52,032 nucleotides of DNA from Candidatus Fermentibacterota bacterium (GTDB lineage: Bacteria > Fermentibacterota > Fermentibacteria > Fermentibacterales > JCC-6): the NCBI GenBank assembly GCA_014728175.1, contig WJMA01000024.1, positions 1 through 52,032 of the forward strand, read 5' to 3'. Below, in pieces: positions 26,174 to 35,198 of this stretch. The notes beneath the pieces are model-generated. The model saw nothing but the letters and a program-made list of their open reading frames with translations, was not told the DNA's origin and did no database searches. The translations under genes and the position numbers were made by a program. Each line of letters opens with the position of its first letter. The first letter of the stretch is position 1.

Positions 26174-27795
26174 CCGCCGAAAAGACCGCGCCCTCGGCAA
26201 TCTCGCCCAAGACCCTGGCGCTGTGTCTCCCGGTCCTGCTTTTGGTCCTCTGTGCGCCCTACCTTCTCAACATGGGTTTACGGGGAGGGCTGGTGGGCAC
26301 CGCTATGCCCGACCCCGAGGTCCGCTCTGACGCCGACGTCTACGACGGGGTATGGCATTTCTGGTGGGTGAAGCGTGCCTTGACCGAGCCCACCGACCCC
26401 CGATTCTCCGAACTGCTCGACCATCCCCGGGGAGCGTCCGTAGTCTTCCAGAACGTTGGATGGCCGGACTGCACCCTAATGCTCCCCCTGACCGCGATTT
26501 CTCCCGTGCTGGCGTACAACGCGGACCTTATTCTGGGAACGCTCCTCACCGCCCTCATGGTGGGCCTGCTGGCCCGGGAATGGGGAGTGGGGGTCTCCGG
26601 GGCGGTGATCGCGGGCCTGGTTGCGGCCTGGCTGCCCTCCAGAACCGCTCACGTCGTTCAGCATTACCAGCTGGCCAACCTGGGCTGGCTGGCCGGAAGC
26701 ATGCTGTTCGCTAGAAGGGCGGTCCGAAGGGGGGATGCGGGCGATACGGCGCTGGCGGGGCTTTTCATCCTGCTCTCCCTCATGCAGAGCCCGTACTTCG
26801 CCCCCCTTTGCGCGCTGGGGGTGCTGGTGGCTGTCGTATCGGTCAGGGGCCGGCCGCTTCGCTGGCGACGAATCATCTCGGTGGCCGCAATATGGATGGG
26901 TGCGGCCCTTCTGGCCGGGCTGTTCTACCTCACCGGCGGAAGAAGCGGGGCGGAGTTGGAGATGGGCTGGAGGGAGGCCGTTTACTGGTCGGCCGAGCCC
27001 CAGTCCTTCGTTCTTCCGTCGCCCTTCGGCCTTCTGGGACGAAGCCTGGGGTTGCCCCTGCGCCTCTCGTGGATGCCGAACCTGTTCGAGGGTGTGGTCA
27101 CGCCCGGGCTCAGCGTTCTGGTCCTGGGCATTCTGGGATGGAAGAAGCGATCCGTACTTCCACTTTTGGGGGCCTTGCTCTGCTTTCTGCTGGCTCTGGG
27201 TCCGGAGCTGAGGCTGATGGGAAGGTCCACCGGCATCCCCATGCCTTATCGGCTGCTTCAGATGGTGCCGCTCCTGGGTGGGGCCCGTGCCCCTTCCAGG
27301 TTCGCCATGCTGGGTGGATTGCTTCTGGCCATATCCGTTGGCCTCTTCTTTCAACGGCTTTCCAGAAAGGCCAGGGTCGGGGTCCTGGCGGCGATCGTAG
27401 TGGAGTTGTCGGTATTCTCTCTTCCTTCGTTGAGCGCCAGGGTCCCTTCGGTGTACGAGGAGCTCGAGCCTTCCATCGGTCCGGTATTGGAGATTCCCTG
27501 CTCCCCATCGATACGAAGGTACGCCTACTTCCAAACCGTCGACGGCAACCCCCGTTACATCAGCTACATGGCTCGACCCGTTCGGCAGAACGTGCCGGAG
27601 GTACTGCGGCCCTTCGCGCTGGGCTGCGATTCGGTACCCGACGTCTCGGACCTGCGAAGGACCGGAGCCTCGGTGGTCATCTACAACAGATGGCTTTTCG
27701 AACCGAATCGGCGAGAGAAATTGGACGCCAGGTTCGCCTCAATATTCGACTCCGCCCCTCCGGGGGACTCGGTCTGGATCGAAAGGACGATATGA
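26170..27795 (+). CDS. Polytopic membrane protein, GT-C-like
   Basis: A 541-aa inner-membrane protein with about 10-12 hydrophobic segments. The first outer loop has acidic residues (MPDPEVRSDADVYDG) where GT-C enzymes keep catalytic Asp/Glu, and a family-like HVVQHYQLANLGW follows. The last about 120 residues are soluble (YEELEPSIGPVLEIP to the end). GT-C enzymes use lipid-phosphate sugars on the outer side of the membrane; assignment to a numbered family is not possible from what I see. The ATGA overlap on both sides shows coupling to the flanking glycosyltransferases. Confidence 0.75.
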   Translation: MTAEKTAPSAISPKTLALCLPVLLLVLCAPYLLNMGLRGGLVGTAMPDPEVRSDADVYDGVWHFWWVKRALTEPTDPRFSELLDHPRGASVVFQNVGWPDCTLMLPLTAISPVLAYNADLILGTLLTALMVGLLAREWGVGVSGAVIAGLVAAWLPSRTAHVVQHYQLANLGWLAGSMLFARRAVRRGDAGDTALAGLFILLSLMQSPYFAPLCALGVLVAVVSVRGRPLRWRRIISVAAIWMGAALLAGLFYLTGGRSGAELEMGWREAVYWSAEPQSFVLPSPFGLLGRSLGLPLRLSWMPNLFEGVVTPGLSVLVLGILGWKKRSVLPLLGALLCFLLALGPELRLMGRSTGIPMPYRLLQMVPLLGGARAPSRFAMLGGLLLAISVGLFFQRLSRKARVGVLAAIVVELSVFSLPSLSARVPSVYEELEPSIGPVLEIPCSPSIRRYAYFQTVDGNPRYISYMARPVRQNVPEVLRPFALGCDSVPDVSDLRRTGASVVIYNRWLFEPNRREKLDARFASIFDSAPPGDSVWIERTI

Positions 27796-28919
27796 GCGAC
27801 GCTCCGGTGGTGGGTTTCGACGTCAGCATTCTCGCCCATACCAGGGGAGGGGTCGGACGGTACGTAAGGGGGCTGGGCCGGGGATTGAGAGCGCTTGCCG
27901 AAAAGGGCGAGGTGCAGCTCAGGGTGGTGGACGTGCCAGCCAGCCATCCGGGTGCATCCGCCGTACCGGAGGCGGACGGCGTGCTTCGAACGCCCCGCTA
28001 TCTCTCCGTGCCTTTGCTCAGGAGGATACCCTACAGGTTGGCCTGGGAGCCTTCTTCCAGGGCCGGAAGGCTGCAAAACATGCTTCCCCGTTGCTCGGTG
28101 TACCATCACACCGGTGTTCAGCCCTATTTCCCTCCCAACTCTACCTCCGTCTTGACGTTCCACGACCCGTCGGGCCTTGTGCATCCGGAATGGCATACGG
28201 AGCAGACGGTCGCCTACGCCCGGCGGGAAGCCGATCTGGTCCGCGGGGGATCGAGAGTCCTGGCGGTCTCGGAGTGGTCGGCCTCCCGGATCGAGGAGCT
28301 ACTGGGCCCTGATATCGGGCCGGTGGGCGTGGCCAGGGGAGGGGTGGACGAGTCGTTCGCTCCCGGACGGCCCGGCCCGGCCCATCTGGCCGGATTGGGA
28401 CTCGAACGGGACCGGTTTCTGCTTCACGTGGGCAGCTACGTGCCCCGCAAAAATATTCCTTTTCTACTGGATGCTTACGCACGGGTCAGGGAGAGGGGAT
28501 GCGAGTGGCCCCTGGTAATGGTGGGGGCGGAGAGATGGGGAGAGGTAAAGATGGGGAGGGATGAGGGTCTGGTAATTCTTTCCGGTCTGGACGATCGGCA
28601 CCTGGTGTCACTCTACAGAGGTTGCAGGGCGCTGCTTCTCCCCAGCATCTACGAGGGACAGGGGCTTCCGGCGATGGAAGCCGCCGCCTGCGGCTGCGCC
28701 GTACTGTGCAGCAACGCAACTGCTTTGCCGGAGACCGCGGGTAGTTTCGCGGTGATGCTCGACCCTTCCGATCTTGGCGTATGGGTGGAAGCGATAGCGG
28801 CTTTGAGGGATCCGGATCGGTTGGCGGAGCTCAGGACAAGGGCCCATGCTGCCCCCACTCGGACGTGGGTCGATTGCGCCCGGGACGCCCTGGATTTCTA
28901 CAGGGAGGTCGAGGTTTGA
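27792..28919 (+). CDS. Glycosyltransferase family 4
   Basis: A 375-aa GT-B enzyme, cytoplasmic or membrane-associated. It begins DVSILAHTRGGVGRYVRGL, has the acceptor-side TFHDPSGLVHPEW, and the donor motif PSIYEGQGLPAMEAAACGCAV with the conserved E-x7-E glutamates; VGSYVPRKNIPFLLDAY marks the start of the donor domain. This type resembles mannosyl- and rhamnosyltransferases of surface glycans. It starts at ATG 27792 in an ATGA overlap. Confidence 0.92.
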   Translation: MSDAPVVGFDVSILAHTRGGVGRYVRGLGRGLRALAEKGEVQLRVVDVPASHPGASAVPEADGVLRTPRYLSVPLLRRIPYRLAWEPSSRAGRLQNMLPRCSVYHHTGVQPYFPPNSTSVLTFHDPSGLVHPEWHTEQTVAYARREADLVRGGSRVLAVSEWSASRIEELLGPDIGPVGVARGGVDESFAPGRPGPAHLAGLGLERDRFLLHVGSYVPRKNIPFLLDAYARVRERGCEWPLVMVGAERWGEVKMGRDEGLVILSGLDDRHLVSLYRGCRALLLPSIYEGQGLPAMEAAACGCAVLCSNATALPETAGSFAVMLDPSDLGVWVEAIAALRDPDRLAELRTRAHAAPTRTWVDCARDALDFYREVEV

Positions 28920-30142
28920 GAATACTCCATCTGGTGCACAGAGCATGGCCCTACCACGGAGGCGCCGAGCGCTACGTGCTGGAACATGCGGCCGCCGCTT
29001 CCAGGTGGGGCCACGAGAGCACCATCCTGGCCACGGATGCCTGGGACATGTCGTGGATGGTTAGGGGAAAGGGAAGCCACCTGGAGAGGGATGAGATAGT
29101 ATGGAGGGGCGTTCCCATCCGCAGGTTCGCGGTACGGCATCCGCCTATGCAGAGCTTGCTCAGGGCCGTACTCAGAAGGCTCGCACCGGGAGGGCCGGAC
29201 AGGTACTTTTACCCGAATCCTTTCGTTCCGTCGCTGCAGCGGTTCCTGAGGAGGGACCGGGGGTTCGATTTCGTGCACGCGAACGCAATGCCCTTTCTGC
29301 TGTACATGGGTTGGAGGTACGCCCGGAAGTTCGGCTGCGGCCTGGTCTCGGTTCCCCACGCCAACGTGGGAGAGCGCTTCCGTCGAACCTCGGAGATCCG
29401 CTACTTCGCCGGAGAACAGCCGAGGATTCTGCGGGAAAGCAGCCTGGTGATCGCCCAAAGCGATTTCGAAGCGGGCTTGTTCCGGAGCATGGGAGTGCCC
29501 CCGGAGAGGATACTGGTTCTGGGAAGTGGGATAGACCCCTCCGAGCTCTCGGAGCGCACCGACCGCAGGCAGAGCATGGGTTTGGTTCCTCCGGTGGTTT
29601 TGGGTATGACCGCCCACTGCGTCCAGAAGGGCTCCACCGATCTCCTGAGAGCTGCTCTCCGGCTATGGGAAGAAGGCGAGGAGTTCACGTTGGTCCTGGC
29701 GGGCCCGATTCTTCCCGACGCGGAGGCCGTTCTCGCCGAGGTCGGTTGTGAAGCCCCCCCGGGGAGGCTGGTAGTTACCGGGTACGTAAGACAGGAAGAG
29801 AGGGCGTCCATAATAGCCTCGGCCGATCTGGTGGCGCTGCCCTCCCGGCTGGATTGCTTCGGGATAATCCTTCTGGAAGCCTGGTTCATGCGAAAACCGG
29901 TGATAGGTTGCTGGTCCGGGGCCATGCCGGACCTGATCAGTGATGGAGAGAACGGTTTTCTGGTCCCTTTCGGCGACGGACCAACTCTGGCCCACAGGAT
30001 CAAAATCCTTCTGGGCAACCCCGAGATGGGAAAAGAGATGGGAGAGAGCGGCTCCAGGCTGGTACGTGGCGATTACACATGGGACAAGCGTACGGATATC
30101 TTCTACTCCCGCCTGGCCTGTCTGGAAGGCGGGGCGCGGTGA
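28916..30142 (+). CDS. Glycosyltransferase family 4
   Basis: A 408-aa GT-B enzyme beginning RILHLVHRAWPYHGGAERYV, the typical GT4 opening with a Gly-rich loop. The donor domain has LGMTAHCVQKGSTDLLRA and PSRLDCFGIILLEAWFMRKPVIG, with E-x7-E-like spacing partly altered. The start is TTG at 28916 in a TTGA overlap; GGGAGGT lies upstream. The sugar is unknown. Confidence 0.92.
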   Translation: MRILHLVHRAWPYHGGAERYVLEHAAAASRWGHESTILATDAWDMSWMVRGKGSHLERDEIVWRGVPIRRFAVRHPPMQSLLRAVLRRLAPGGPDRYFYPNPFVPSLQRFLRRDRGFDFVHANAMPFLLYMGWRYARKFGCGLVSVPHANVGERFRRTSEIRYFAGEQPRILRESSLVIAQSDFEAGLFRSMGVPPERILVLGSGIDPSELSERTDRRQSMGLVPPVVLGMTAHCVQKGSTDLLRAALRLWEEGEEFTLVLAGPILPDAEAVLAEVGCEAPPGRLVVTGYVRQEERASIIASADLVALPSRLDCFGIILLEAWFMRKPVIGCWSGAMPDLISDGENGFLVPFGDGPTLAHRIKILLGNPEMGKEMGESGSRLVRGDYTWDKRTDIFYSRLACLEGGAR

Positions 30143-31404
30143 GAAAGCCAGTAACCGCGCTGGTCGTTCTGTACAACTCACGGGATTTGCTTCCCGAGCT
30201 CGCCGGTACCCTGCGGGAGCTCTCGAACCTGTGCGATGTGGTAATCGTGGACAGCGCTTCCACGGACGGCTCGGCGGATATGGCCGAGAGCATGGTGCCG
30301 TGGGCCAGAACGGTAAGGATGGAATCCAATCGCGGATTCGGGGCGGCAAACAACAGGGGCCTGGCGTTGGTCAAGACCCCCTTCGTTCTCCTGCTGAACG
30401 CCGATGCGGCAGTAGATTCCGCGGAGCTCTCGGGCATGCTGGGATTCTTGCAGAGAAGGCGCGACGTGGCGGGGGTCCAACCGCTTCTAAGGCTATGGGA
30501 ATGGCCGTCGGCAATCGCCGGCTCTGGCGCTTCGATGACCAGGTACGGCGAAGGCTACGATCTGCGCTACATGCATCTGGAGCGCGGGATACCCAATCCC
30601 GCTCCTCTGGAGGTTCCGGGCGTGTGCGCGGCGGTATCCCTGTACCGTCTGAAATCGCTTCGCGAGGCCGACGGATTCGACGAGAGTATCTTCATGTACT
30701 TCGAGGACGTAGACCTATCCCTGAGGCTGGGAGCCGCTGGATGGAGGTTCTTCGTGCTTCCCCGATACGGCGCTCTGCACAGATCGGGGGCCTCCAGCCG
30801 GAGGGAGCAGGCCCGAAAATGGGAACTGGAATCCTCCATTCGATTGTGCAGAAGGTTCCGGGGAACCCGGAGGGGCCTGCTTCCAGGTCATTGGTGGAGG
30901 AGGGAGGTCAGGACCACCTTGTCGCATTTGATCCGCGGGAGGTCACCCGGTTGGAGGATTCGTGCCCTGTACGAGCAGATTCGTCTGCCCGTATTTCCAA
31001 CCCGACTCACTCCTAGGCAGAGGGCTTTGCTCAGCGTCAGGCCCATGGATCACCCCTGGCCCCGGGGAGATCCGCCCGGCCCCGTGGATTCCGGAGGTAA
31101 CCTGCTTTTCGGCCCCGGGGTGGCAAAAACTCGAAAAGGCCTGGAGCTTAGGGCGCCCTGGTGCGGGTTCTTGCCCCAGGTCCCCGGAAGGTTGAATGTA
31201 GGTTTCGGCAAATTGAGGGAGTACGCTACCGGAACGGTGTGCACGGACTCGGAGATCCTGCGCAGATTCCACCTCTGCCCGGACGCCGCCGCTTCACTCA
31301 GCATTGACATTCCGGCCGATTGCGAGAGGTTCTATCTGGCCTTCGATAGAACGGGGCAGCTACCGGCAGTGGGAAGGATGACGGTTGATTACCAGACGAT
31401 TTGA
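30139..31404 (+). CDS. Glycosyltransferase family 2 with C-terminal extension
   Basis: A 421-aa enzyme. The first about 270 residues are a GT-A fold of the rhamnosyltransferase type (ALVVLYNSRDLL, VDSASTDGSAD, NRGFGAANNRGL, LLNADA, YFEDVDLSLRLG). The remaining about 130 residues, rich in Gly, Pro and beta-strands (DHPWPRGDPPGPVDSGG to the end), are not part of the GT2 fold. The start is GTG at 30139 (GTGA overlap), and the end overlaps the next gene by 20 nt. Confidence 0.9.
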   Translation: MRKPVTALVVLYNSRDLLPELAGTLRELSNLCDVVIVDSASTDGSADMAESMVPWARTVRMESNRGFGAANNRGLALVKTPFVLLLNADAAVDSAELSGMLGFLQRRRDVAGVQPLLRLWEWPSAIAGSGASMTRYGEGYDLRYMHLERGIPNPAPLEVPGVCAAVSLYRLKSLREADGFDESIFMYFEDVDLSLRLGAAGWRFFVLPRYGALHRSGASSRREQARKWELESSIRLCRRFRGTRRGLLPGHWWRREVRTTLSHLIRGRSPGWRIRALYEQIRLPVFPTRLTPRQRALLSVRPMDHPWPRGDPPGPVDSGGNLLFGPGVAKTRKGLELRAPWCGFLPQVPGRLNVGFGKLREYATGTVCTDSEILRRFHLCPDAAASLSIDIPADCERFYLAFDRTGQLPAVGRMTVDYQTI

Positions 31405-32188
31405 TACGCCTGTTGCGCTCGGTCTTCTGGCGTTCGCCGTCTTCGGGTTAGCCTTTGCCATTCTCCATGGGCCGCTGTACCTCTCCTTGGCCTGGCTGAT
31501 GGTCGGGCTTGCGGTTGTTATGGATCCGGGCTCCGGACAGTTGCGGGCGGTTCCGGCCGTGTTGTTGGCCCTGTCCGCCGCCACCGGCTCCCCGGAGGCC
31601 GCCTCGACCCTGGTATTCGCGGCGGCGGCGGCGATCCTGCTCTTCACCGAGCGCCGATGGCCGTGGAGATCGGTCTGCCTGGCGGCGGCTCTTCTGGCGG
31701 TGATACCCTCCCGGGTGGGAGGAATGGTGGTTCCGCTGGCAGGCCTGGCCCTGGCCTGCGTATTCGACCTTAGATGGCTCAGGTTGACCGTATTGGCGGT
31801 GTCCATGCTGGCCGCGCCCCTGGTGGGAGGTATGCCGTTTTCTACCGTGGGCGATCCACGTGTGCTCCAGGAGAGATTCCAGGCCGACTCGACGATCTGG
31901 AGGGACCCGGTAAGCCTGGACTACAATCGGAGAACGGCCCTGCTGAGAACATCCGGTTGCAGCGAACCTCTTCATCTGGTCCTCCAGGCGGGAGGGGTCA
32001 GAGATACCCTGCCCCTGGGAACCGTCACCCGGGACGGATACGTAGTGTCGGTAAATCCCGGAAGGGATACCTTGATGGTTCCGCCGGGCTCCGGGGAGAC
32101 CGTGGTGATGATGGAACGCACCTATCGGCCCTTCCGGCATCCGGTTATACACCTGACTGAGGCCTGGACCGGAAGGGCGGTTCGATGA
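31385..32188 (+). CDS. Small membrane protein of the glycan cluster, unknown function
   Basis: A 267-aa protein I do not recognise. Residues 1-150 are strongly hydrophobic with about 5-6 membrane segments; residues 160-267 are soluble and beta-rich (SGCSEPLHLVLQAGGVRDTLP, a final TYRPFRHPVIHL). The start is TTG at 31385, AAGGA upstream, overlapping the GT2 gene by 20 nt. It is fixed in a chain of overlapping glycan genes, so a role in polymer export or lipid-sugar handling is the likely guess. Confidence 0.7.
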   Translation: MITRRFDTPVALGLLAFAVFGLAFAILHGPLYLSLAWLMVGLAVVMDPGSGQLRAVPAVLLALSAATGSPEAASTLVFAAAAAILLFTERRWPWRSVCLAAALLAVIPSRVGGMVVPLAGLALACVFDLRWLRLTVLAVSMLAAPLVGGMPFSTVGDPRVLQERFQADSTIWRDPVSLDYNRRTALLRTSGCSEPLHLVLQAGGVRDTLPLGTVTRDGYVVSVNPGRDTLMVPPGSGETVVMMERTYRPFRHPVIHLTEAWTGRAVR

Positions 32189-34290
32189 AACCGCTGCGGC
32201 CGTCCCGTTGGAGGTTCGCCGGAGCGGCCCTCCACCTGGCCGGTGGCTTTACCGTGTTTTTCGTCTGGAGATGGATGGGCCTTCCCCAGCCCGGCGTATG
32301 GGGACGGCTCGTACCCTTGGTCTGGGTCATCTCCGCCATCGTTCATCCCACCCGCCCCCTCAGGAAAGCCACCGCCTACCTGTTGCTGGCGTTTCTGGTG
32401 GCATCGGTGCTGTGGGCGACCGCCGAGCCCCTGCTGCACGTTGCGGTCGCGGCTTCGGTGTGTGCCCTGTTACCGGGCCTGGTGGATACGGCCGGAACCA
32501 AATGGGGGCTGCCGAGAGCGATGCTGCCGATCCTGCCCCTGCTGGTGCTCTGCGTACCCTTCACCGGTGACGAGCCCCACTACGCCGCTCTGGCCGAGAG
32601 CGTGGTCATAGACGGCGACCTGGACGATTCGAACAACCTTCACTACCAGGACAGGTTCGCGGTCGCCAAGCCCGAGATGAGCCGCCTGGAAGGCAATATC
32701 AGCCATCACCAACCGTTCTTCGCCGTTCTGCTCATACCGGGCCTGCTGGGTTCTATTGAAGGGCTGAGGGTGGTTAGCCTGATTCTTGCTCTACTGGCCT
32801 CGGCGGCCACTGTCAGGGCTTTCGGGAGCTTTGGCATGGAGAACACGGAGAAGCTGGTCGTTCTGGGAATGTTGCTCTTTCCCGGACTGGGCATCGTGGG
32901 CCTTCTCTATCCCGGATGGGTCGCCGCGGGCCTGCTCAGCATTGCCGCCTGGAAAGGCTCCAGAAGGGGTATGGCGGGACTGGCCTGGACGGCGCTGGTC
33001 GCTTTTCTTCTCATCGCCCTGAAACTGCGGTTTCTACCACTCGCTGCCGGGGTTCTTCTGGCCAGGCTGTTCGTGGCCAGCAAGAGGGAGAGAAACGTAC
33101 TGGTGCTCGCGGCGGTGTTCGGCCTTTCGGCCGTGCTGGCTATTGACTACTGGATTCTGGGCGGCACGTTCTTCTGGATAAGGTACGGTGACCCGGACAC
33201 CGTGATGATTCTGGCCTACAACCTGTGGGTGAGGGCTCCCAGAGTTCTCGGAGCTCCCCTGGCGGCGCTTCTGGACGTGGAGGGAGGGCTGGTGTGGAAA
33301 GCGCCCTGGGTGCTGGCCGCGCTGGCCGGCCTCCCCGCTCTGTGGAAGCGACACCGGAGTGCGCTGGTATGGCTGGGGCTACCCGTTCTGTTGTACCTGG
33401 GCGCGATCTTTTGGTGGATGCCCAAAAGGTGGCATGCCATGCCCACGCCGGCCTGCAGGTTCTTCGTTCCCTGCGTCCCCCTGCTCTTGGCCGGCCTGTA
33501 CCATACGGTCCGCCGCGACGGCACCAAGGTGCTCCTGGCCATTTCCATGCTCTTGACGGGTATGTACCTGGTGATGCCCGAATGGCGGTTCAACACCGCG
33601 GACGGCACTGACGCCCTGATCGAAGGCCTGTTCGGTCATGGCGCCCCGGCTGCCCAGCTGTTTCCTTCGGTAGTGCGTTTCAGGCCCCTTCCCTTCGTGC
33701 TCTGGGGTGTTTTCTTCCTTCTTCTAGCAGTGTGGCGCCGCCGGAAGGAGGTTCTGTGCACTTTGATAGTGGGCGCAGGCGTTCTGGGAATATTTGCCAG
33801 CGCCCCGGTCACCCATTACGAGACGGAAGACCTCCCTCCCCCGAACCGTATAGGCTGCTCTCTATACCCCCCCAGCCCCGATCCCAAGCATCGCAACCTG
33901 TGGCTGGGCAGCCAGGAGAGGATGCTGAGGCTGGGTCACAGACGGGACAAGATTCTTCTCCCCCTACCTCGGGAAGACGCCGATAGCCTGAGGGTGGAAG
34001 CGGCCCTAAGGCCCGTGGGCGAGGAGCCGATGGAGTTGATAGTAAGCGCCCCGGGATTCCAGCGAAGCCTCTCGCTGCGCAGCCGGAGGGCTCCGGTATC
34101 GCCCTGGATAACCGCGCAGGAGAAGCGGGATCGCATGAACAGGCAACGAACCCCGGACAGGTACCTGGATACGCTGGTAGTGTTGAGCGTTCCCTGCCGC
34201 TCCGGAAGCCTCACCCTCTCCATTCCCGAAACGGTTCGGCTTCCCGAGGGACTGTACCTCGACTACCTTCGGATCGAGCCCCTGCCTTGA
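32185..34290 (+). CDS. GT-C-type membrane glycosyltransferase (GDEPHY family)
   Basis: A 701-aa inner-membrane protein with about 12 membrane segments and a soluble C-terminal domain (about 555-701). The segment FTGDEPHYAALAESVVIDGDLDDSNN followed by HHQPFFAVLLIPGLL is the outer-loop signature of a large GT-C group related to dolichyl-phosphate-type mannosyltransferases, with the catalytic-type Asp in GDE. It should add sugar from a lipid-phosphate donor on the outer face. It overlaps both neighbours by 4 nt (ATGA, TTGA). Confidence 0.85.
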   Translation: MKPLRPSRWRFAGAALHLAGGFTVFFVWRWMGLPQPGVWGRLVPLVWVISAIVHPTRPLRKATAYLLLAFLVASVLWATAEPLLHVAVAASVCALLPGLVDTAGTKWGLPRAMLPILPLLVLCVPFTGDEPHYAALAESVVIDGDLDDSNNLHYQDRFAVAKPEMSRLEGNISHHQPFFAVLLIPGLLGSIEGLRVVSLILALLASAATVRAFGSFGMENTEKLVVLGMLLFPGLGIVGLLYPGWVAAGLLSIAAWKGSRRGMAGLAWTALVAFLLIALKLRFLPLAAGVLLARLFVASKRERNVLVLAAVFGLSAVLAIDYWILGGTFFWIRYGDPDTVMILAYNLWVRAPRVLGAPLAALLDVEGGLVWKAPWVLAALAGLPALWKRHRSALVWLGLPVLLYLGAIFWWMPKRWHAMPTPACRFFVPCVPLLLAGLYHTVRRDGTKVLLAISMLLTGMYLVMPEWRFNTADGTDALIEGLFGHGAPAAQLFPSVVRFRPLPFVLWGVFFLLLAVWRRRKEVLCTLIVGAGVLGIFASAPVTHYETEDLPPPNRIGCSLYPPSPDPKHRNLWLGSQERMLRLGHRRDKILLPLPREDADSLRVEAALRPVGEEPMELIVSAPGFQRSLSLRSRRAPVSPWITAQEKRDRMNRQRTPDRYLDTLVVLSVPCRSGSLTLSIPETVRLPEGLYLDYLRIEPLP

Positions 34291-35135
34291 TCTCCGTCGT
34301 CATACCCTCCAGAAACGGCGCTGCCCTCCTGGCCGAGAACCTGCCGGCCGTATGCCGGGAGGTGGGGGATTCGGGCGAGGTCGTAGTGGTGGACGACGGC
34401 TCGACCGACCGAACCGCGAATCTGATCAGGAGCCAATTCCCCCAGGTACGTCTGGTGCGCAGAGAGGGGAAGAATGGCTTCTGCTACGCGGTGAACGAGG
34501 GCATGGAGGTGGCCTCCGGCGACTATCTGTTGCTCTTGAACAACGACGTGGTACCCTCTTCCGGTTCGTTCACCGGCATGTGGGAAGAACTTGAGAAAGC
34601 GGGCGAGCGAAATTACTCGGCCGTTCCCGCCATTCTACGTCCGGACGGCAGCGACGAGAGCAGGTGCTCGGTGGTCTTCAGACGGGGTTTGGCCAGAGCC
34701 GTCATAGGGTCGAGCCTCGGCCTTCCGTATCCGTCTGGAGCGTGCGCGCTGTTCCGGAGGTCCGCTTGGGAGGCCCTGGGAGGGTTGAGTACCGTGTACG
34801 CACCGATCTACTGGGAGGACGCAGACCTGGGCGTCAGGGCCCATCGCATGGGGATGAGGATACTGCACCTCCCCCAACTGAAGGTTTATCATCATCATGC
34901 GGCGACCATGGGAAGCTCCCTGGCGTCTGAGGCCCTACGGGAGAGGAACAGGTTCCTGTTCATGGATCGCAACTACGGGTCCATCGGCTACAGACTCTCC
35001 CGCAAGCTATGGCTTCCGCTGCATCTTTTAAAAGCTCACCTGACGGGCAACCGGCCCTTCATTCGAGGATACCGGGATTACAGGGCCGTCAGCGGTACCC
35101 TTTCCCCCTACGGTACGGCCGGACTGTGGTTATAA
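34287..35135 (+). CDS. Glycosyltransferase family 2
   Basis: A 282-aa GT-A enzyme: ISVVIPSRNGAALL, VVVDDGSTDRT, KNGFCYAVNEGM, LLLLNNDVVP and YWEDADLGVRAHRMG match the rhamnosyltransferase-like GT2 layout, with donor-binding Asp residues intact. The C-terminal 60 residues are amphipathic and may attach to the membrane. The start is TTG at 34287 (TTGA). It is the last gene of the overlapping glycan chain. Confidence 0.93.
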   Translation: MISVVIPSRNGAALLAENLPAVCREVGDSGEVVVVDDGSTDRTANLIRSQFPQVRLVRREGKNGFCYAVNEGMEVASGDYLLLLNNDVVPSSGSFTGMWEELEKAGERNYSAVPAILRPDGSDESRCSVVFRRGLARAVIGSSLGLPYPSGACALFRRSAWEALGGLSTVYAPIYWEDADLGVRAHRMGMRILHLPQLKVYHHHAATMGSSLASEALRERNRFLFMDRNYGSIGYRLSRKLWLPLHLLKAHLTGNRPFIRGYRDYRAVSGTLSPYGTAGLWL

Positions 35136-35136
35136 T
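35131..35136 (+). promoter_or_regulatory. Perfect -10 hexamer at the end of the glycan operon
   Basis: TATAAT covers the GT2 stop codon, 63 nt before the kinase start. There is no clear -35 at 17 bp, so it is a weak promoter candidate for the two-component pair downstream. Confidence 0.35.
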
Positions 35137-35198
35137 CCGGCAGATGGAAGACCTTCAGGCTTGGCTCAACCGGGGAGGTTGCCACGAAGAAGTTCACC

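Noticed and set aside
26476-27534. 352-aa minus-strand frame
   Set aside because: Gln/Arg-rich low-complexity product opposite a membrane protein gene, without a ribosome site or family motif.
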